The notes: generated from the letters alone by a model not told the origin. Positions 17,626-26,897 are shown, counted from the stretch's first letter. The stretch: 64,000 nucleotides of DNA from Arenibacter troitsensis (GCF_900177645.1 NZ_FXAO01000010.1:99162-163161); one strand, 5' to 3'. Made by a program: numbers and translations.

Positions 17626-18255
17626 ATGAAACTTTTTAGACAAATAAGAGCCGATTTATTCATTTTTGCTTTGCCGTTCCTTTTGGCAGTGTTCTCCTGT
17701 AACAATGATGATTCATCCGTTGCGGATCTGAGTAATACAAACCTCACTAATGAAGATAGGGCTGCATTACTGTTTATGTTGGAGGAAGAAAAGTTGGCAA
17801 GGGATACGTATACCTATTTGGAGGATTTATGGGTAACAAATCAGTTTTCTAACATTAAGAAAAGTGAGCAAAGCCATATGGATGCCGTTAGAGGCCTTTT
17901 GGACCAATATAATATTTCCTATTCCCTTTTATCCTATGGGGAGTTTAACAACCCGGACATTCAAAAACTTTATGATCAGTTTATTGATTATGGTAGTGAA
18001 AATGTGGCAAATGCCTTGGAGGTCGGTGCCAACATTGAAGATTTGGACATTGTGGATTTGGCCCTTTATATAGACGCCACGGCCAACAGTGCCATGATAC
18101 AAGTTTTTGAAAGCCTACAATGCGGTAGCCGCAATCATCTCAGGAGCTTTGTCAGTGCCATTGAACTTTTGGGGAATACCTATGAGCCCAAGTATTTAAC
18201 CCAGGTAGACTATACCTTAATAATCAACGATAGTCGGGAACAGTGTGGTCGCTAA
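17626..18255 (+). CDS. DUF2202 ferritin-like lipoprotein
   Basis: 209-aa lipoprotein (lipobox AVFSC, Cys25). The DUF2202 domain (about residues 42-190) has ferritin-like four-helix character with EEEKLARDTYTYL and KKSEQSHMDAVRGLL, which supply the Glu and His ligands expected for a di-metal centre. The family has no firm function; members are often found with metal or stress genes. It stands alone between gaps of about 300 and 240 bases that show no clear promoter or terminator. Next downstream is a DUF6799 protein, then the efflux set. A metal-binding periplasmic role is likely but inferred. Confidence 0.88.
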   Translation: MKLFRQIRADLFIFALPFLLAVFSCNNDDSSVADLSNTNLTNEDRAALLFMLEEEKLARDTYTYLEDLWVTNQFSNIKKSEQSHMDAVRGLLDQYNISYSLLSYGEFNNPDIQKLYDQFIDYGSENVANALEVGANIEDLDIVDLALYIDATANSAMIQVFESLQCGSRNHLRSFVSAIELLGNTYEPKYLTQVDYTLIINDSREQCGR

Positions 18256-18498
18256 TGGATCTTCATAAATAAATTCTCTTTTTAAAAATGGATTTCAAGC
18301 GCTGGTCCAATACTATAGAGGTGTTGGCGGTCTTGCAGATATTTGACCAAAACCTATTTTCCATAACGCTCCCAATGTAACCACTTTTACATTTAAAATG
18401 CTGCAAACTGTTGATTTTGTTTAGGTTAACTGATCTAGGTCATTTTCAATGAGTGGTGGGCGTGATACATTTACCATATATCAATTTAAAAAATCTAA

Positions 18499-19176
18499 AT
18501 GATGAATAAAACAATTTTATTGGCCTTATTGATTGCGTTGGGATCAATAAGGCTCACCGCACAAGATCGGGATCAGTTGCGTGATAGGGACCAAGACCGA
18601 TTAATGTTGGTTGATGGTGATGTATTACAAATTAGAGATCGTGACCAAATTAGGTTACAAGATCCAATAACCTTAAATGATGGAACGGTAGTAAATCCAG
18701 ATGGGTCTTATGTAACAAGGGATCGGGACCGACTTCGTCTAAAAGATGGGGAATGTTTGGACAATGATGGTATTAAATACCGCAATGAGTATCAATACAG
18801 ATACAAAGTAAAACAGGAGAACAAAGGGCTTACCGAGGCTCAAATGCAGGAACGTAACCAAAATAGGTTTCAGATCATGCAAATAGGGGGGGAAGTATAT
18901 CAAATTAGAAATCAGGAACAAAAACGTCTTCAGCAGCAATTGAACCTTGGAGAAGGAGTAGTAGTAAATCCTGATGGAACCTACCAAAGCCAAGACCGTA
19001 AACAGCTTAAATTGCAAGATGGAGAATGTTTAAATATGGATGGTGCCATGTTTAAAAATTCGTATCAACATCGAAAAATGATGGTTCAGAAAAATATGAT
19101 GGGCAATAAAAACATGAATATGCAAAAAGGTATTAATAAGGCTCCCATGAAAAAAATGAATAAAGGCAAGAATTAA
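18499..19176 (+). CDS. Secreted DUF6799-type protein with an internal duplication
   Basis: 225 aa with a Sec signal peptide (about residues 1-22). Two related units are visible, residues 34-103 and 123-190. Each runs from a G(D/E)V-QIR start through VVNPDG(S/T)Y to (K/Q)DGECL--DG, the signature of DUF6799. The first region is extremely rich in Asp-Arg (RDRDQ repeats), and the C-terminal 35 residues are rich in Met, Lys and Asn (NMMGNKNMNMQKG). The Met-rich tail might bind Cu+ or Ag+, in line with nearby HMA and efflux genes, but no activity is known. Both Met1 and Met2 could be the start. Confidence 0.8.
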   Translation: MMNKTILLALLIALGSIRLTAQDRDQLRDRDQDRLMLVDGDVLQIRDRDQIRLQDPITLNDGTVVNPDGSYVTRDRDRLRLKDGECLDNDGIKYRNEYQYRYKVKQENKGLTEAQMQERNQNRFQIMQIGGEVYQIRNQEQKRLQQQLNLGEGVVVNPDGTYQSQDRKQLKLQDGECLNMDGAMFKNSYQHRKMMVQKNMMGNKNMNMQKGINKAPMKKMNKGKN

Positions 19177-19187
19177 GGAATATGATG

Positions 19188-19219
19188 GGGATGTAGGGGT
19201 TTTGACATTTCTACATCCC
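19188..19219 (+). terminator. Hairpin between DUF6799 gene and OMP gene
   Basis: GGGATGTAG (19188-19196) and CTACATCCC (19211-19219) form a nine-base perfect stem with a 14-base loop, 11 bases after the DUF6799 stop. There is no long T tract after it, so it may be an mRNA-stabilising stem or a weak terminator. Confidence 0.4.
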
Positions 19220-19250
19220 ATTTCTAATAAAGAACTTAAACTTATACGCA

Positions 19251-20153
19251 ATGAAATCCCGGCTAATTTTATCTACCTTAATATTCATTGCTTTTCAGAC
19301 TGGGATGATGTCCCAAAACAATAAAAAATCTATCCAAGATAAATTCAATAACAATGAATCCTACGTTCTAACCGATGTAAGCTACATTAATGATGCAGTA
19401 TTTATGGGTAGGCGGGATTCAATCGCAGCCCCATATATTTTCCCATCAATTGGATTTTACGATAAAACTGGGTTTTTTGCAGATGCCTCAATATCGTATT
19501 TAACGGCATCCAACGAAAACAGGGTAGATCTTTTATTAATCAGTTCAGGGTATATATTTACCGGATCAAAGATTAGTGGAGGAATATCGGGAACCGCTTA
19601 TTTTTTTAATGAGGACAGTTACAATGTAAGGTCCGAAGTAATTGGCGATATTACCGGTGTTTTAAGTTATGACCTAAAGTTTTTGGAAATTACACTCTCT
19701 TCCAGTGTTTATTTTAACAAGGAAGGTTCTGCTGATATTTTTGCAGGATTCATGTTAGATCGAACCTATTATACCCTGGATAACAAATTATTAATAGACC
19801 CCAGAATTTCCTTTTATGCAGGATCACAATATTTTTATCAAGAATATTATAGCAGCAATCGTTTGGGCAACCGAAAGGGAAAAGGGAAAGGGTCAATTGA
19901 AACAGAGCCTTCACCTACCTATATAGTGGAAATAAAGGAAGCATCGGAGTTCAATTTTTTAAATTGGGAGCTAAGCATTCCCGTTCAACTTTATCACAAG
20001 CAATTTATTTTTTCATTTACCCCTTCTTTATCTTTTCCCCAAAGCAATGCCACTATTAGCTCCGAGGATACTATAATAAAGGAAGATCTAAAAAATACCT
20101 TCTATTGGTCCGTTGGTGTTAGCTATTGGTTTTATACCAAAAAAGGAAACTAA
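19251..20153 (+). CDS. Predicted outer-membrane beta-barrel protein, unknown function
   Basis: 300 aa with a Sec signal peptide (about residues 1-22, ending MMSQ). The remainder shows alternating hydrophobic and aromatic strands (FFADASISYLTAS, LKFLEITLSSSVYF, FIFSFTPSLSF), and the last strand YWSVGVSYWFYTKKG ends close to the C-terminus, as expected for an outer-membrane barrel. A Gly-Lys-rich loop lies at about residue 205 (NRKGKGKG). I do not recognise a family. It precedes the TolC/adaptor/RND genes and follows the DUF6799 gene in the same direction, so it may belong to the same export or stress unit, though it is a 93-base gap from tolC-like. Confidence 0.7.
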   Translation: MKSRLILSTLIFIAFQTGMMSQNNKKSIQDKFNNNESYVLTDVSYINDAVFMGRRDSIAAPYIFPSIGFYDKTGFFADASISYLTASNENRVDLLLISSGYIFTGSKISGGISGTAYFFNEDSYNVRSEVIGDITGVLSYDLKFLEITLSSSVYFNKEGSADIFAGFMLDRTYYTLDNKLLIDPRISFYAGSQYFYQEYYSSNRLGNRKGKGKGSIETEPSPTYIVEIKEASEFNFLNWELSIPVQLYHKQFIFSFTPSLSFPQSNATISSEDTIIKEDLKNTFYWSVGVSYWFYTKKGN

Positions 20154-20246
20154 AATTGGTTATCCCAATTGTATTAATCCCTTGGTAACATTGGTTACTG
20201 TGCAATCCTTTTTCTCCCCCTAATTTTGTCTTAAATAATTTGAACG

Positions 20247-21551
20247 ATGAAGAATATCATTTATATATTGTCTTTTTTGGGAACCTTGTCCTTGGTTCAC
20301 GCTCAGGAAAGGGTGTTGATCAGCAAGGAAGAAGTGTTGACCAAAGTGAGGGAAAACAACAATACCCTAAAAATGTCCCAACAGGATGTGTTGGCCGCCA
20401 AAGGAGATTTTAATCAGTCCAATGCGGTGATATTGCCCAATATAAGTGTCTCCCATACCGCTATTGCCACCACCAACCCTCTAATGGCATTTGGTTCCAA
20501 ACTGAACCAGGAAATTTTGACACAAGCCGATTTTGATCCCCTTTTATTAAACAACCCAAGTCAGATCGAGGATTATGCCACGCGAATAATTGTTCAGCAG
20601 CCTTTGGTAAATCTGGACGGAATTTTTCAGCGTAAGGCGGCAAAAGCCAAATTAAATGCTGTGGAATTAAAAGCCGATAGAACAAATGACTATATGGACT
20701 TGGAGGTTGAAAAGACTTATATGCAGTTACAATTGGCCTATAAGTCCGTAAAAGTTTTGGAGGAAGCGAAAAAGGCGGCATTGGAAAATAGACGTTTGGC
20801 AGATAATAGTTTTAAGCAGGGCTATCTTCAAAAATCGGATGTCTTGGCCGTAGAGGTTAGGCTAACTGAAATAGACAATCAGTTGCAGTACGCCAAGAGC
20901 AATATCCATAATGTCTCCAATTACTTATCCGTCTTGATGAACGATAACAGCTATGCTGTTTTACAACCATCGGACTCCTTGACCCTAGTGGTCAGTGACA
21001 TTTATACGGAAGGATTGCCAGAGAATAGAAAGGACCTACAAGCCATGTCGTTGTCCAGTGAGGCATACCAACAAATGTACAGGGCAGATAAAATGAGTTT
21101 CCTTCCTAGCTTAAATGCGTTTGGGACCTATGAATTGCACGATGATCAAGTTTTTCAAGGTAATGCCAATGGATATTTGATCGGGGCAGAATTAAAATGG
21201 AACATTTTTGAAGGCAGCAATCGTTTTGGAAAGGTGCAAAAGAGTAGGGCCGAATTTGAAAAATCCAAGCTGGAAATGCATCAATATAAAGCGGAAAGTC
21301 TGGTAGAGTTAAATAGGGCCGTGCGTTTGCTTCAAGACGCCAAAAACAATTTGGAGCTTACCTCCTTGGCCTTACAACAGTCGGAAGAATCCCTCCGGAT
21401 CCGTACCAATAGATTTAAACAAGGATTGGAGAAAACGACCGACCTATTAAATACCGAAACCCAGTTTTCCCAGAAGAGATTGGAATATTACACCACTATT
21501 TTCAATTATAATTACGCCTTGGCCTATGTAAAGTTTTTAACCAAGGAATAA
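20247..21551 (+). CDS. TolC-family outer-membrane efflux channel
   Basis: 434 aa with a Sec signal peptide (to VHAQ, about residue 20). The long heptad-rich helices of the outer-membrane efflux protein family appear twice (around residues 40-220 and 250-430), for example LEVEKTYMQLQLAYKSVKVL and SLRIRTNRFKQGLEKTTDLL. The latter is the classic TolC-family repeat, ending in LLNTETQFSQKRLEYYTTIFNYNYALA. Three copies would form the outer-membrane pore for the adaptor and RND pump encoded next. A TAATTTTG box at 20221-20228 matches the -7 consensus, but no TTG is at a proper distance. Length and order are typical. Confidence 0.93.
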   Translation: MKNIIYILSFLGTLSLVHAQERVLISKEEVLTKVRENNNTLKMSQQDVLAAKGDFNQSNAVILPNISVSHTAIATTNPLMAFGSKLNQEILTQADFDPLLLNNPSQIEDYATRIIVQQPLVNLDGIFQRKAAKAKLNAVELKADRTNDYMDLEVEKTYMQLQLAYKSVKVLEEAKKAALENRRLADNSFKQGYLQKSDVLAVEVRLTEIDNQLQYAKSNIHNVSNYLSVLMNDNSYAVLQPSDSLTLVVSDIYTEGLPENRKDLQAMSLSSEAYQQMYRADKMSFLPSLNAFGTYELHDDQVFQGNANGYLIGAELKWNIFEGSNRFGKVQKSRAEFEKSKLEMHQYKAESLVELNRAVRLLQDAKNNLELTSLALQQSEESLRIRTNRFKQGLEKTTDLLNTETQFSQKRLEYYTTIFNYNYALAYVKFLTKE

Positions 21552-21625
21552 TAGCATATAGTTCATCAAAATAAGAAACCATAAAAAGGAATATTTACAT
21601 CCAGCACTAAAAATTAAAAGAAAAC

Positions 21626-22705
21626 ATGCAAACAAAATTATACATAGCAGCACTCATCACCCTAGTCATAACTATTTCCAGTTGTGGGAGCGATGATAAA
21701 AAAATTGTGGCGGACAATTCCCCTGCCGTGGCCGTTGAAGTGAGCACGGTTTCCGAAGAGAACGGCAGTCCTTTCCTTTCCGCTAGTGGAAAGATTGAGG
21801 CAGTGAACAGTGCCAATATCAGTACCCGAATGATGGGATATGTTGATAAAATTTACGTGCAGGTCGGCGATAAAGTGAACAAAGGACAGCAATTGATAAG
21901 TATAAACAACACTGATCTATCCGCCAAATTGGCCCAGGTAAATGCTGGTATTACCGAAGCAACTGCTGCTTTTAACAATGCAGAAAAAGATTATAACAGG
22001 TATACAGCCTTGTTTAATGAGAACAGTGCTTCCCAAAAGGAACTGGACGATATTACGGCCAACTACAACATGGCCAAGGCTAGATTGGAAGGGGCCAAAC
22101 AAATGAAGAACGAGGTGAACGCCCAATTTTCCTATAGCAATATACGTGCTCCCTTTAACGGAGTGGTCACCAACAAATTTATTAAGGTTGGGGATATGGC
22201 AAATCCAGGGATGCCCTTAATGGAAGTAGAAAGTCCTGGCAATTTTCAGGTATTGGCCATGGTACCGGAATCGGAAATCCTTCAGATCCAATCGGGATCG
22301 GAAGTACAAGTTTTGATCAAGACTTTAGGAGAATCCTTTAAGGGAACAGTAGCCGAAGTGAGTACATCGGCCAAAAATACTGGAGGACAGTATGTGGTTA
22401 AGGTAATGTTGAACGAGTCCAAGTCCAATTTACTTTCTGGAATGTACGCCACTGTACAATTTCCTACTGCAAAAAAAGAGAATACCAATAGAGTGCTTAT
22501 TCCTATAGATGCCTTAGTGCACAATGGACAATTGTCCGGGGTGTATACGGTTAGTGAAAGTAATACGGCACTTTTACGCTGGCTGCGATTGGGCAGGACT
22601 TATGGCGACAGTGTAGAGGTACTGTCAGGACTTTCCAGCGAGGAACAATATATAGTATCGGCGAAGGGGAAGTTGTTCAATGGAGCCAAAATAAGTATCC
22701 AATAA
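21626..22705 (+). CDS. RND efflux periplasmic adaptor (membrane fusion protein), lipoprotein
   Basis: 359-aa lipoprotein (lipobox TISSC, Cys20). Biotinyl-lipoyl-like region GYVDKIYVQVGDKVNKGQQLISI is followed by a coiled-coil hairpin (about residues 95-165), the second lipoyl half SNIRAPFNGVVTNKFIKVGDMANPG, and a beta-barrel domain. It links the TolC-like channel (20247) to the RND pump (23014). The gene spacing of 74 bases from tolC-like supports one operon. Nothing in it reveals the exported substrate; there is no His-rich or Met-rich metal-binding terminus of the CusB kind. Confidence 0.93.
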   Translation: MQTKLYIAALITLVITISSCGSDDKKIVADNSPAVAVEVSTVSEENGSPFLSASGKIEAVNSANISTRMMGYVDKIYVQVGDKVNKGQQLISINNTDLSAKLAQVNAGITEATAAFNNAEKDYNRYTALFNENSASQKELDDITANYNMAKARLEGAKQMKNEVNAQFSYSNIRAPFNGVVTNKFIKVGDMANPGMPLMEVESPGNFQVLAMVPESEILQIQSGSEVQVLIKTLGESFKGTVAEVSTSAKNTGGQYVVKVMLNESKSNLLSGMYATVQFPTAKKENTNRVLIPIDALVHNGQLSGVYTVSESNTALLRWLRLGRTYGDSVEVLSGLSSEEQYIVSAKGKLFNGAKISIQ

Positions 22706-23013
22706 CTGAAGTTTTAAAAAAAGGATTTGTGTTAGGTCTGCCTTCAGGTAGGCGGGGGTTGCAGTGATTACCCCAGATTTTTTAGCTGATTTAGGCTAAA
22801 ATGTAGCTGGCGTAAAAGCGGAAAGCCCAACATGAGCATTCTTGAATGTTTTTCCTGCAAGGTCTCCATCCTGCAAGGTCTCCAAGACCTTCATTCCTGC
22901 AAGGTCTCCAAGACCTTGTAGGTATAGGAAAAGACATGAAATGTATAAAGAGCATTCAAGACAAAGACAAGAATTGGCGAAGGTAACGCCCAAATAAAAA
23001 ATAAAAGATAAAG
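22706..23013. other. 308-base gap inside the efflux set, with intergenic repeats
   Basis: No gene seen. The gap contains degenerate repeat-like sequence at about 22738-22755 (TCTGCCTTCAGGTAGGCG) and three tandem copies of a palindromic repeat at 22854-22922, annotated separately. The last 60 bases are A/G-rich leader for the RND gene. The repeats separate the adaptor and pump genes, an unusual place for an insertion in an otherwise tight efflux operon. Confidence 0.6.
22854..22922. repeat. Three tandem REP-like palindromes
   Basis: The unit CCTGCAAGGTCTCCA occurs at 22854-22868, 22870-22884 and 22896-22910. The second and third are extended by AGACCTT, so each can fold back. The third is nearly perfect: CCTGCAAGGTCT at 22896-22907 pairs with AGACCTTGTAGG at 22911-22922 with one mismatch. 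Such short intergenic palindromes recur in many flavobacterial genomes. Function is unknown; they may act as mRNA-end stabilisers or be non-autonomous mobile repeats. Confidence 0.75.
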
Positions 23014-26000
23014 ATGAAAGAAGGATTAGCAGGCAAAATTGCCAAAGCATTTATAGGATCCAAGTTAACGGTCCTTCTAATGATCGTGTTCATGGTCATT
23101 GGGGTATACAGTTCGTTCTTGATACCAAGGGAGGAGGAGCCTCAGATAGATGTGCCCATGGCCGATATCTTTGTGGGCTACCCAGGGGCAAGTCCCACCG
23201 AAGTGGAAAGCAGGGTAACCAAACCCTTGGAAAAGTTGATTTCCAATATTAAGGGGGTAGAATATGTGTATTCTACTTCCATGGAGGAGCAGGGAATGGT
23301 CATCGTACAGTTTTATGTAGGTGAGGACATTGAACGTTCTTTTGTTAAACTCCAAAACGAGATCAATAAACATATGGACGAAATGCCGCAAGGCGTTACT
23401 TTTCCTTTAATAAAAACCAGGGCCATAGATGATGTTCCCATGTTGGGACTTACCTTATGGAGTGAGAAATACGACGATTACCAATTAAAGCAAATTGCCC
23501 AGGAACTTACGGATGAAATTGAAAAAGTGAACGATGTGTCCGCCACTCAAAGAATTGGTGGCCGAAATCGTCAATTAAGGGTGGTGTTGGACAAGGATAA
23601 ATTGGCGGAAAGCGGATTGGATTTTCTTACAGTTGCCCAAATGATCAAGGCCAACAACCAACAGATTAGCGGTGGTAGTTTTGATAAGAACGATACTGAA
23701 TTTATGGTAACCACAGGTAAATTCCTGGAATCTGCTACCGATGTGGAAAATCTGGTGGTAGGCGTACAACAGAACCGTCCCATTTATTTGAAGCAAATTG
23801 CCAGTATACAGGACGGACCCGAAATTCCCAAGGAATACGTATCCCTAGGTTTTGGGAAGGGGAGTGAAAAGGGGGAAACCTACAAGTCCGAATATCCTGC
23901 CGTTACCATTTCCATTGCCAAGCGCAAGGGTGCGGATGCCATGAATATTTCGGATATTATATTGGAGAAAGTAGATCACTTAAAAAAGAATCTAATTCCG
24001 GATGATGTGCATGTGGAGGTAACCCGAAACTACGGGGAAACAGCTTCCCATAAGGTATCGGAATTATTAATGCACCTTATTGGGGCCATAATAGCGGTAA
24101 CCTTTGTAGTAATGTTGGCCATGGGATGGCGTGGAGGATTGGTGGTGTTTCTATCGGTACCCATCACCTTTGCCTTGACCTTGCTGAGCTATTATTTGCT
24201 GGACTATACCCTGAACCGTATCACCTTGTTCGCTTTGGTTTTCGTAACGGGTATTGTGGTGGACGACTCCATTATTATTGCGGAAAATATGCACCGGCAT
24301 TTTAAAATGAAACGCCTGCCGTTTAAACAGGCTGCCTTGTATGCCATTAATGAAGTGGGCAACCCAACTATATTGGCCACTTTTACGGTAATTGCTTCCG
24401 TATTGCCAATGGCTTTTGTCTCCGGTCTAATGGGGCCCTATATGTCGCCAATGCCCATTGGAGCTTCAATTGCCATGTTGTTGTCCCTTTTTGTTGCCTT
24501 GACGATTACGCCTTATTTAGGGTATATATTTCTTCGGGAGAAGGATAAAAAAGGAGAGGTAAAGGTAGAGAAACCTTTGGAGAATACCTTTATCTACAAG
24601 ATGTACCATAAGTTTGAAAATCCTTTGATAGAAAACAAAAAGAAACGTTGGCTGTTTTTGGGAATTACCTTCTTGTTGCTCTTGGGTTCTATAGGCATGT
24701 TCTTTACCAAATCGGTGGCTGTAAAAATGTTACCGTTCGATAATAAGAACGAGTTTCAGGTAGTCATAGACATGCCCGAAGGTACTACCTTGGAACGTAC
24801 GGGAGTAGTGGCCAAGGAGATTGCCCAATACTTGAACACCCGTCCGGAAGTGGTAAACTACCAAAGTTATGTAGGTACTTCCGCACCAATAACGTTCAAC
24901 GGTCTTGTACGTCATTACGATATGAGGGGGGGAAGTAATATGGCCGATATTCAGGTGAATTTATTGGATAAGGGCAACAGAACTGCCCAAAGTCATGAGA
25001 TTGCCAGTTTATTGCGTCCAGAAATCCAACGTATTGGGGAGAAGTTTAATGCCAATGTTAAGATTGTTGAGGTGCCACCTGGACCACCAGTGCTATCTAC
25101 CATTGTTGGGGAAATATATGGCCCTGATTATGATACACAGATGGATATTGCGGACCAGGTACAGCAGATTCTTAAAAACACCCCGGATGTAGTGGATGTG
25201 GATTGGATGGTAGAAGCTGATCAAGTGGAATATCAATTGATCATAGACAAGGAAAAGGCAATGCTTTACGGTGTGGCACCACAACAAATTGCCCATACTA
25301 TGAACATGGCCCTATCGGAAAGGGCGGTGACCAATCTATATGATGAAAATGCTTCCAATCAAATAGGTTTAATATTGGCCTTGGAGGAAAAGGAGAAATC
25401 CACTATTCAGGATATTGCCCAATTGAAGGTAAAATCCCAACAAGGAAATGGCAATATGGTGCCAATTGCAGATTTGGTTACTATAGAGCAAACCACTAGG
25501 GCCAAGAGTATTTATAGAAAAAACCAAAAGAGGGTGGTCTATGTCCTTGCCGATATGGCTGGGGATTTGGAAAGTCCGGTGTACGCTATTTTAGGGATGA
25601 CCGATAAGTTAAAGGCCATGAATTTGCCAAAGGGTTATACCATTGATGAACTGTACATAAAGCAACCCGATTTTGAGGATAATTACACCGTAAAATGGGA
25701 TGGGGAATGGCAGATTACCTTGGAGGTATTCCGGGATCTTGGATTGGCCTTCCTAGGAGTAATTTTCATCATATACATATTGATCGTGGGGTGGTTCCAG
25801 AATTTTAAGGCCCCGGTGGTCATGATGGTGGCCATTCCGCTTTCTTTAATCGGGATTGTATTGGGCCATTGGCTATTGGATGCGTTTTTTACAGCAACTT
25901 CCTTTATAGGAATGATTGCCCTAGCGGGGATTATGGTTCGGAATTCGGTGTTGTTGATCGATTTTATTAATCTGCGTTTGGAGGAAGGTATTCCTTTAAA

Positions 26001-26211
26001 GTTGGCCGTCATCGAGGCCGGTGCCGTAAGGACTACCCCTATCCTATTAACAGCGGGAACTGTTGTAATCGGGGCGTTTGTAATCCTATTCGACCCCATT
26101 TTCCAGGGGTTGGCCATTTCTTTGATGGGAGGCACTATTGTATCCACGGTGCTTACACTGTTGGTAGTTCCTTTGGTCTATTATATGATAGAAAGGAAGA
26201 ACTATAAATAA
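23014..26211 (+). CDS. RND-family efflux pump permease
   Basis: 1065 aa, with the AcrB-type architecture of 12 membrane segments and two large periplasmic loops. TM4 carries the paired acidic residues D417-D418 in GIVVDDSIIIAEN, as in HAE-type drug pumps, rather than the VDAAVV form of heavy-metal (CusA) pumps. Other marks are SFIGMIALAGIMVRNSVLLIDFI and AGAVRTTPILLTAGTVVIGA. Proton-driven export of hydrophobic or amphipathic compounds via the adaptor and TolC-like channel is expected. It is followed by a PII-like small protein and a DUF2892 membrane protein. Substrate unknown; neighbouring HMA, rhodanese and cytochrome genes hint at metal or sulfur stress despite the drug-pump motif. Confidence 0.93.
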   Translation: MKEGLAGKIAKAFIGSKLTVLLMIVFMVIGVYSSFLIPREEEPQIDVPMADIFVGYPGASPTEVESRVTKPLEKLISNIKGVEYVYSTSMEEQGMVIVQFYVGEDIERSFVKLQNEINKHMDEMPQGVTFPLIKTRAIDDVPMLGLTLWSEKYDDYQLKQIAQELTDEIEKVNDVSATQRIGGRNRQLRVVLDKDKLAESGLDFLTVAQMIKANNQQISGGSFDKNDTEFMVTTGKFLESATDVENLVVGVQQNRPIYLKQIASIQDGPEIPKEYVSLGFGKGSEKGETYKSEYPAVTISIAKRKGADAMNISDIILEKVDHLKKNLIPDDVHVEVTRNYGETASHKVSELLMHLIGAIIAVTFVVMLAMGWRGGLVVFLSVPITFALTLLSYYLLDYTLNRITLFALVFVTGIVVDDSIIIAENMHRHFKMKRLPFKQAALYAINEVGNPTILATFTVIASVLPMAFVSGLMGPYMSPMPIGASIAMLLSLFVALTITPYLGYIFLREKDKKGEVKVEKPLENTFIYKMYHKFENPLIENKKKRWLFLGITFLLLLGSIGMFFTKSVAVKMLPFDNKNEFQVVIDMPEGTTLERTGVVAKEIAQYLNTRPEVVNYQSYVGTSAPITFNGLVRHYDMRGGSNMADIQVNLLDKGNRTAQSHEIASLLRPEIQRIGEKFNANVKIVEVPPGPPVLSTIVGEIYGPDYDTQMDIADQVQQILKNTPDVVDVDWMVEADQVEYQLIIDKEKAMLYGVAPQQIAHTMNMALSERAVTNLYDENASNQIGLILALEEKEKSTIQDIAQLKVKSQQGNGNMVPIADLVTIEQTTRAKSIYRKNQKRVVYVLADMAGDLESPVYAILGMTDKLKAMNLPKGYTIDELYIKQPDFEDNYTVKWDGEWQITLEVFRDLGLAFLGVIFIIYILIVGWFQNFKAPVVMMVAIPLSLIGIVLGHWLLDAFFTATSFIGMIALAGIMVRNSVLLIDFINLRLEEGIPLKLAVIEAGAVRTTPILLTAGTVVIGAFVILFDPIFQGLAISLMGGTIVSTVLTLLVVPLVYYMIERKNYK

Positions 26212-26323
26212 GGACGGGTCTCTGGGCGTTGTCGAAGAGATTCTTCTAGAGGATTAATTTAGTCCATACCGGATTTCAGGATAAAAGTCCAATTCTAATA
26301 ACTGAATTTTAAAATATAAAGTA

Positions 26324-26629
26324 ATGAAACTACTCATAGTAACCGTTGTAGAGGAATACGCCAAGGAAATTTTACAACTATTTAAAAGGGCCAATATTGA
26401 GAGCTTTAGCAGCTCCGATATTGATGGGTATAAAAATCCTGCCCAAGTGCTTATGGCTTCAAACTGGTTCCCCAGTGAAAAAGGAGGTGTGGAATCTGCC
26501 ATGTTTTTTTCCTTTACCTCCGAGGAAAATATTGAGCTTTTATTTGAACTCATTTTATCGTTCAATAATAATTTGGAAACCAACAATCCTATAAGGGCAG
26601 CGGTGGTTCCTATAGAAAAGTATATTTAA
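26324..26629 (+). CDS. Small PII-like protein linked to RND efflux
   Basis: 101 aa, no signal. The start MKLLIVTVVEEYAKEILQLFKRANIESF and the length fit the ferredoxin-like PII/DUF3240 superfamily, whose members are found next to CusA-type pumps. It lacks the conserved T-loop and ATP motifs of true GlnB, as far as can be read. The C-terminus IRAAVVPIEKYI resembles the last strand of PII folds. It lies 112 bases after the RND gene and 21 before the DUF2892 gene. It may sense a metal or nucleotide and modulate the pump; this is inference from context and fold resemblance only. Confidence 0.65.
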   Translation: MKLLIVTVVEEYAKEILQLFKRANIESFSSSDIDGYKNPAQVLMASNWFPSEKGGVESAMFFSFTSEENIELLFELILSFNNNLETNNPIRAAVVPIEKYI

Positions 26630-26650
26630 TAACCTTTAAAAAATAGTATT

Positions 26651-26857
26651 ATGATTAATAGATATATCAGGGCAATTGCCGGGGCTTTTGTAGTTATTAG
26701 TGTTGTATTGGCCATTTACGTAAATATAAACTGGTTGTGGTTTACCGTTTTTGTCGGGGTTAACCTATTCCAATCTGCATTTACCCAATGGTGCCTTATG
26801 GAAAAGATTTTGTTCAAATTGGGAGTAAAAAAGGAAGGGGACAGCTGCACCGTATAA
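26651..26857 (+). CDS. DUF2892 (YgaP C-terminal-like) two-helix membrane protein
   Basis: 68 aa with two hydrophobic helices (about residues 7-25 and 28-48) separated by a short turn, and the family feature CLMEKILFKLGVKKEG at the C-terminus. DUF2892 is the membrane part of the rhodanese YgaP. Here it is free-standing, while a soluble rhodanese lies 12 kb upstream. Cys48 and Cys66 could take part in sulfur transfer. It is the last gene of the efflux run and ends before a strong hairpin that serves the opposite strand. Confidence 0.85.
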   Translation: MINRYIRAIAGAFVVISVVLAIYVNINWLWFTVFVGVNLFQSAFTQWCLMEKILFKLGVKKEGDSCTV

Positions 26858-26897
26858 AGGTCAAAAAAAGGAGTGGGTTTAAATATAATTATTGGAC

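Noticed and set aside
22854..22922. CRISPR-like array
   Set aside because: Repeats are only about 15-27 bases, spacers are 1-11 bases and not unique-length, and no cas genes are near; palindromic REP-like repeats fit better.
25683..26147. A 154-codon minus-strand frame in the RND gene
   Set aside because: It is antisense to conserved transmembrane segments of the pump; unlikely to be real.
23014..26211. CusA-type heavy-metal RND pump
   Set aside because: TM4 has the DD pair of HAE-type pumps and the adaptor lacks a metal-binding Met/His terminus.
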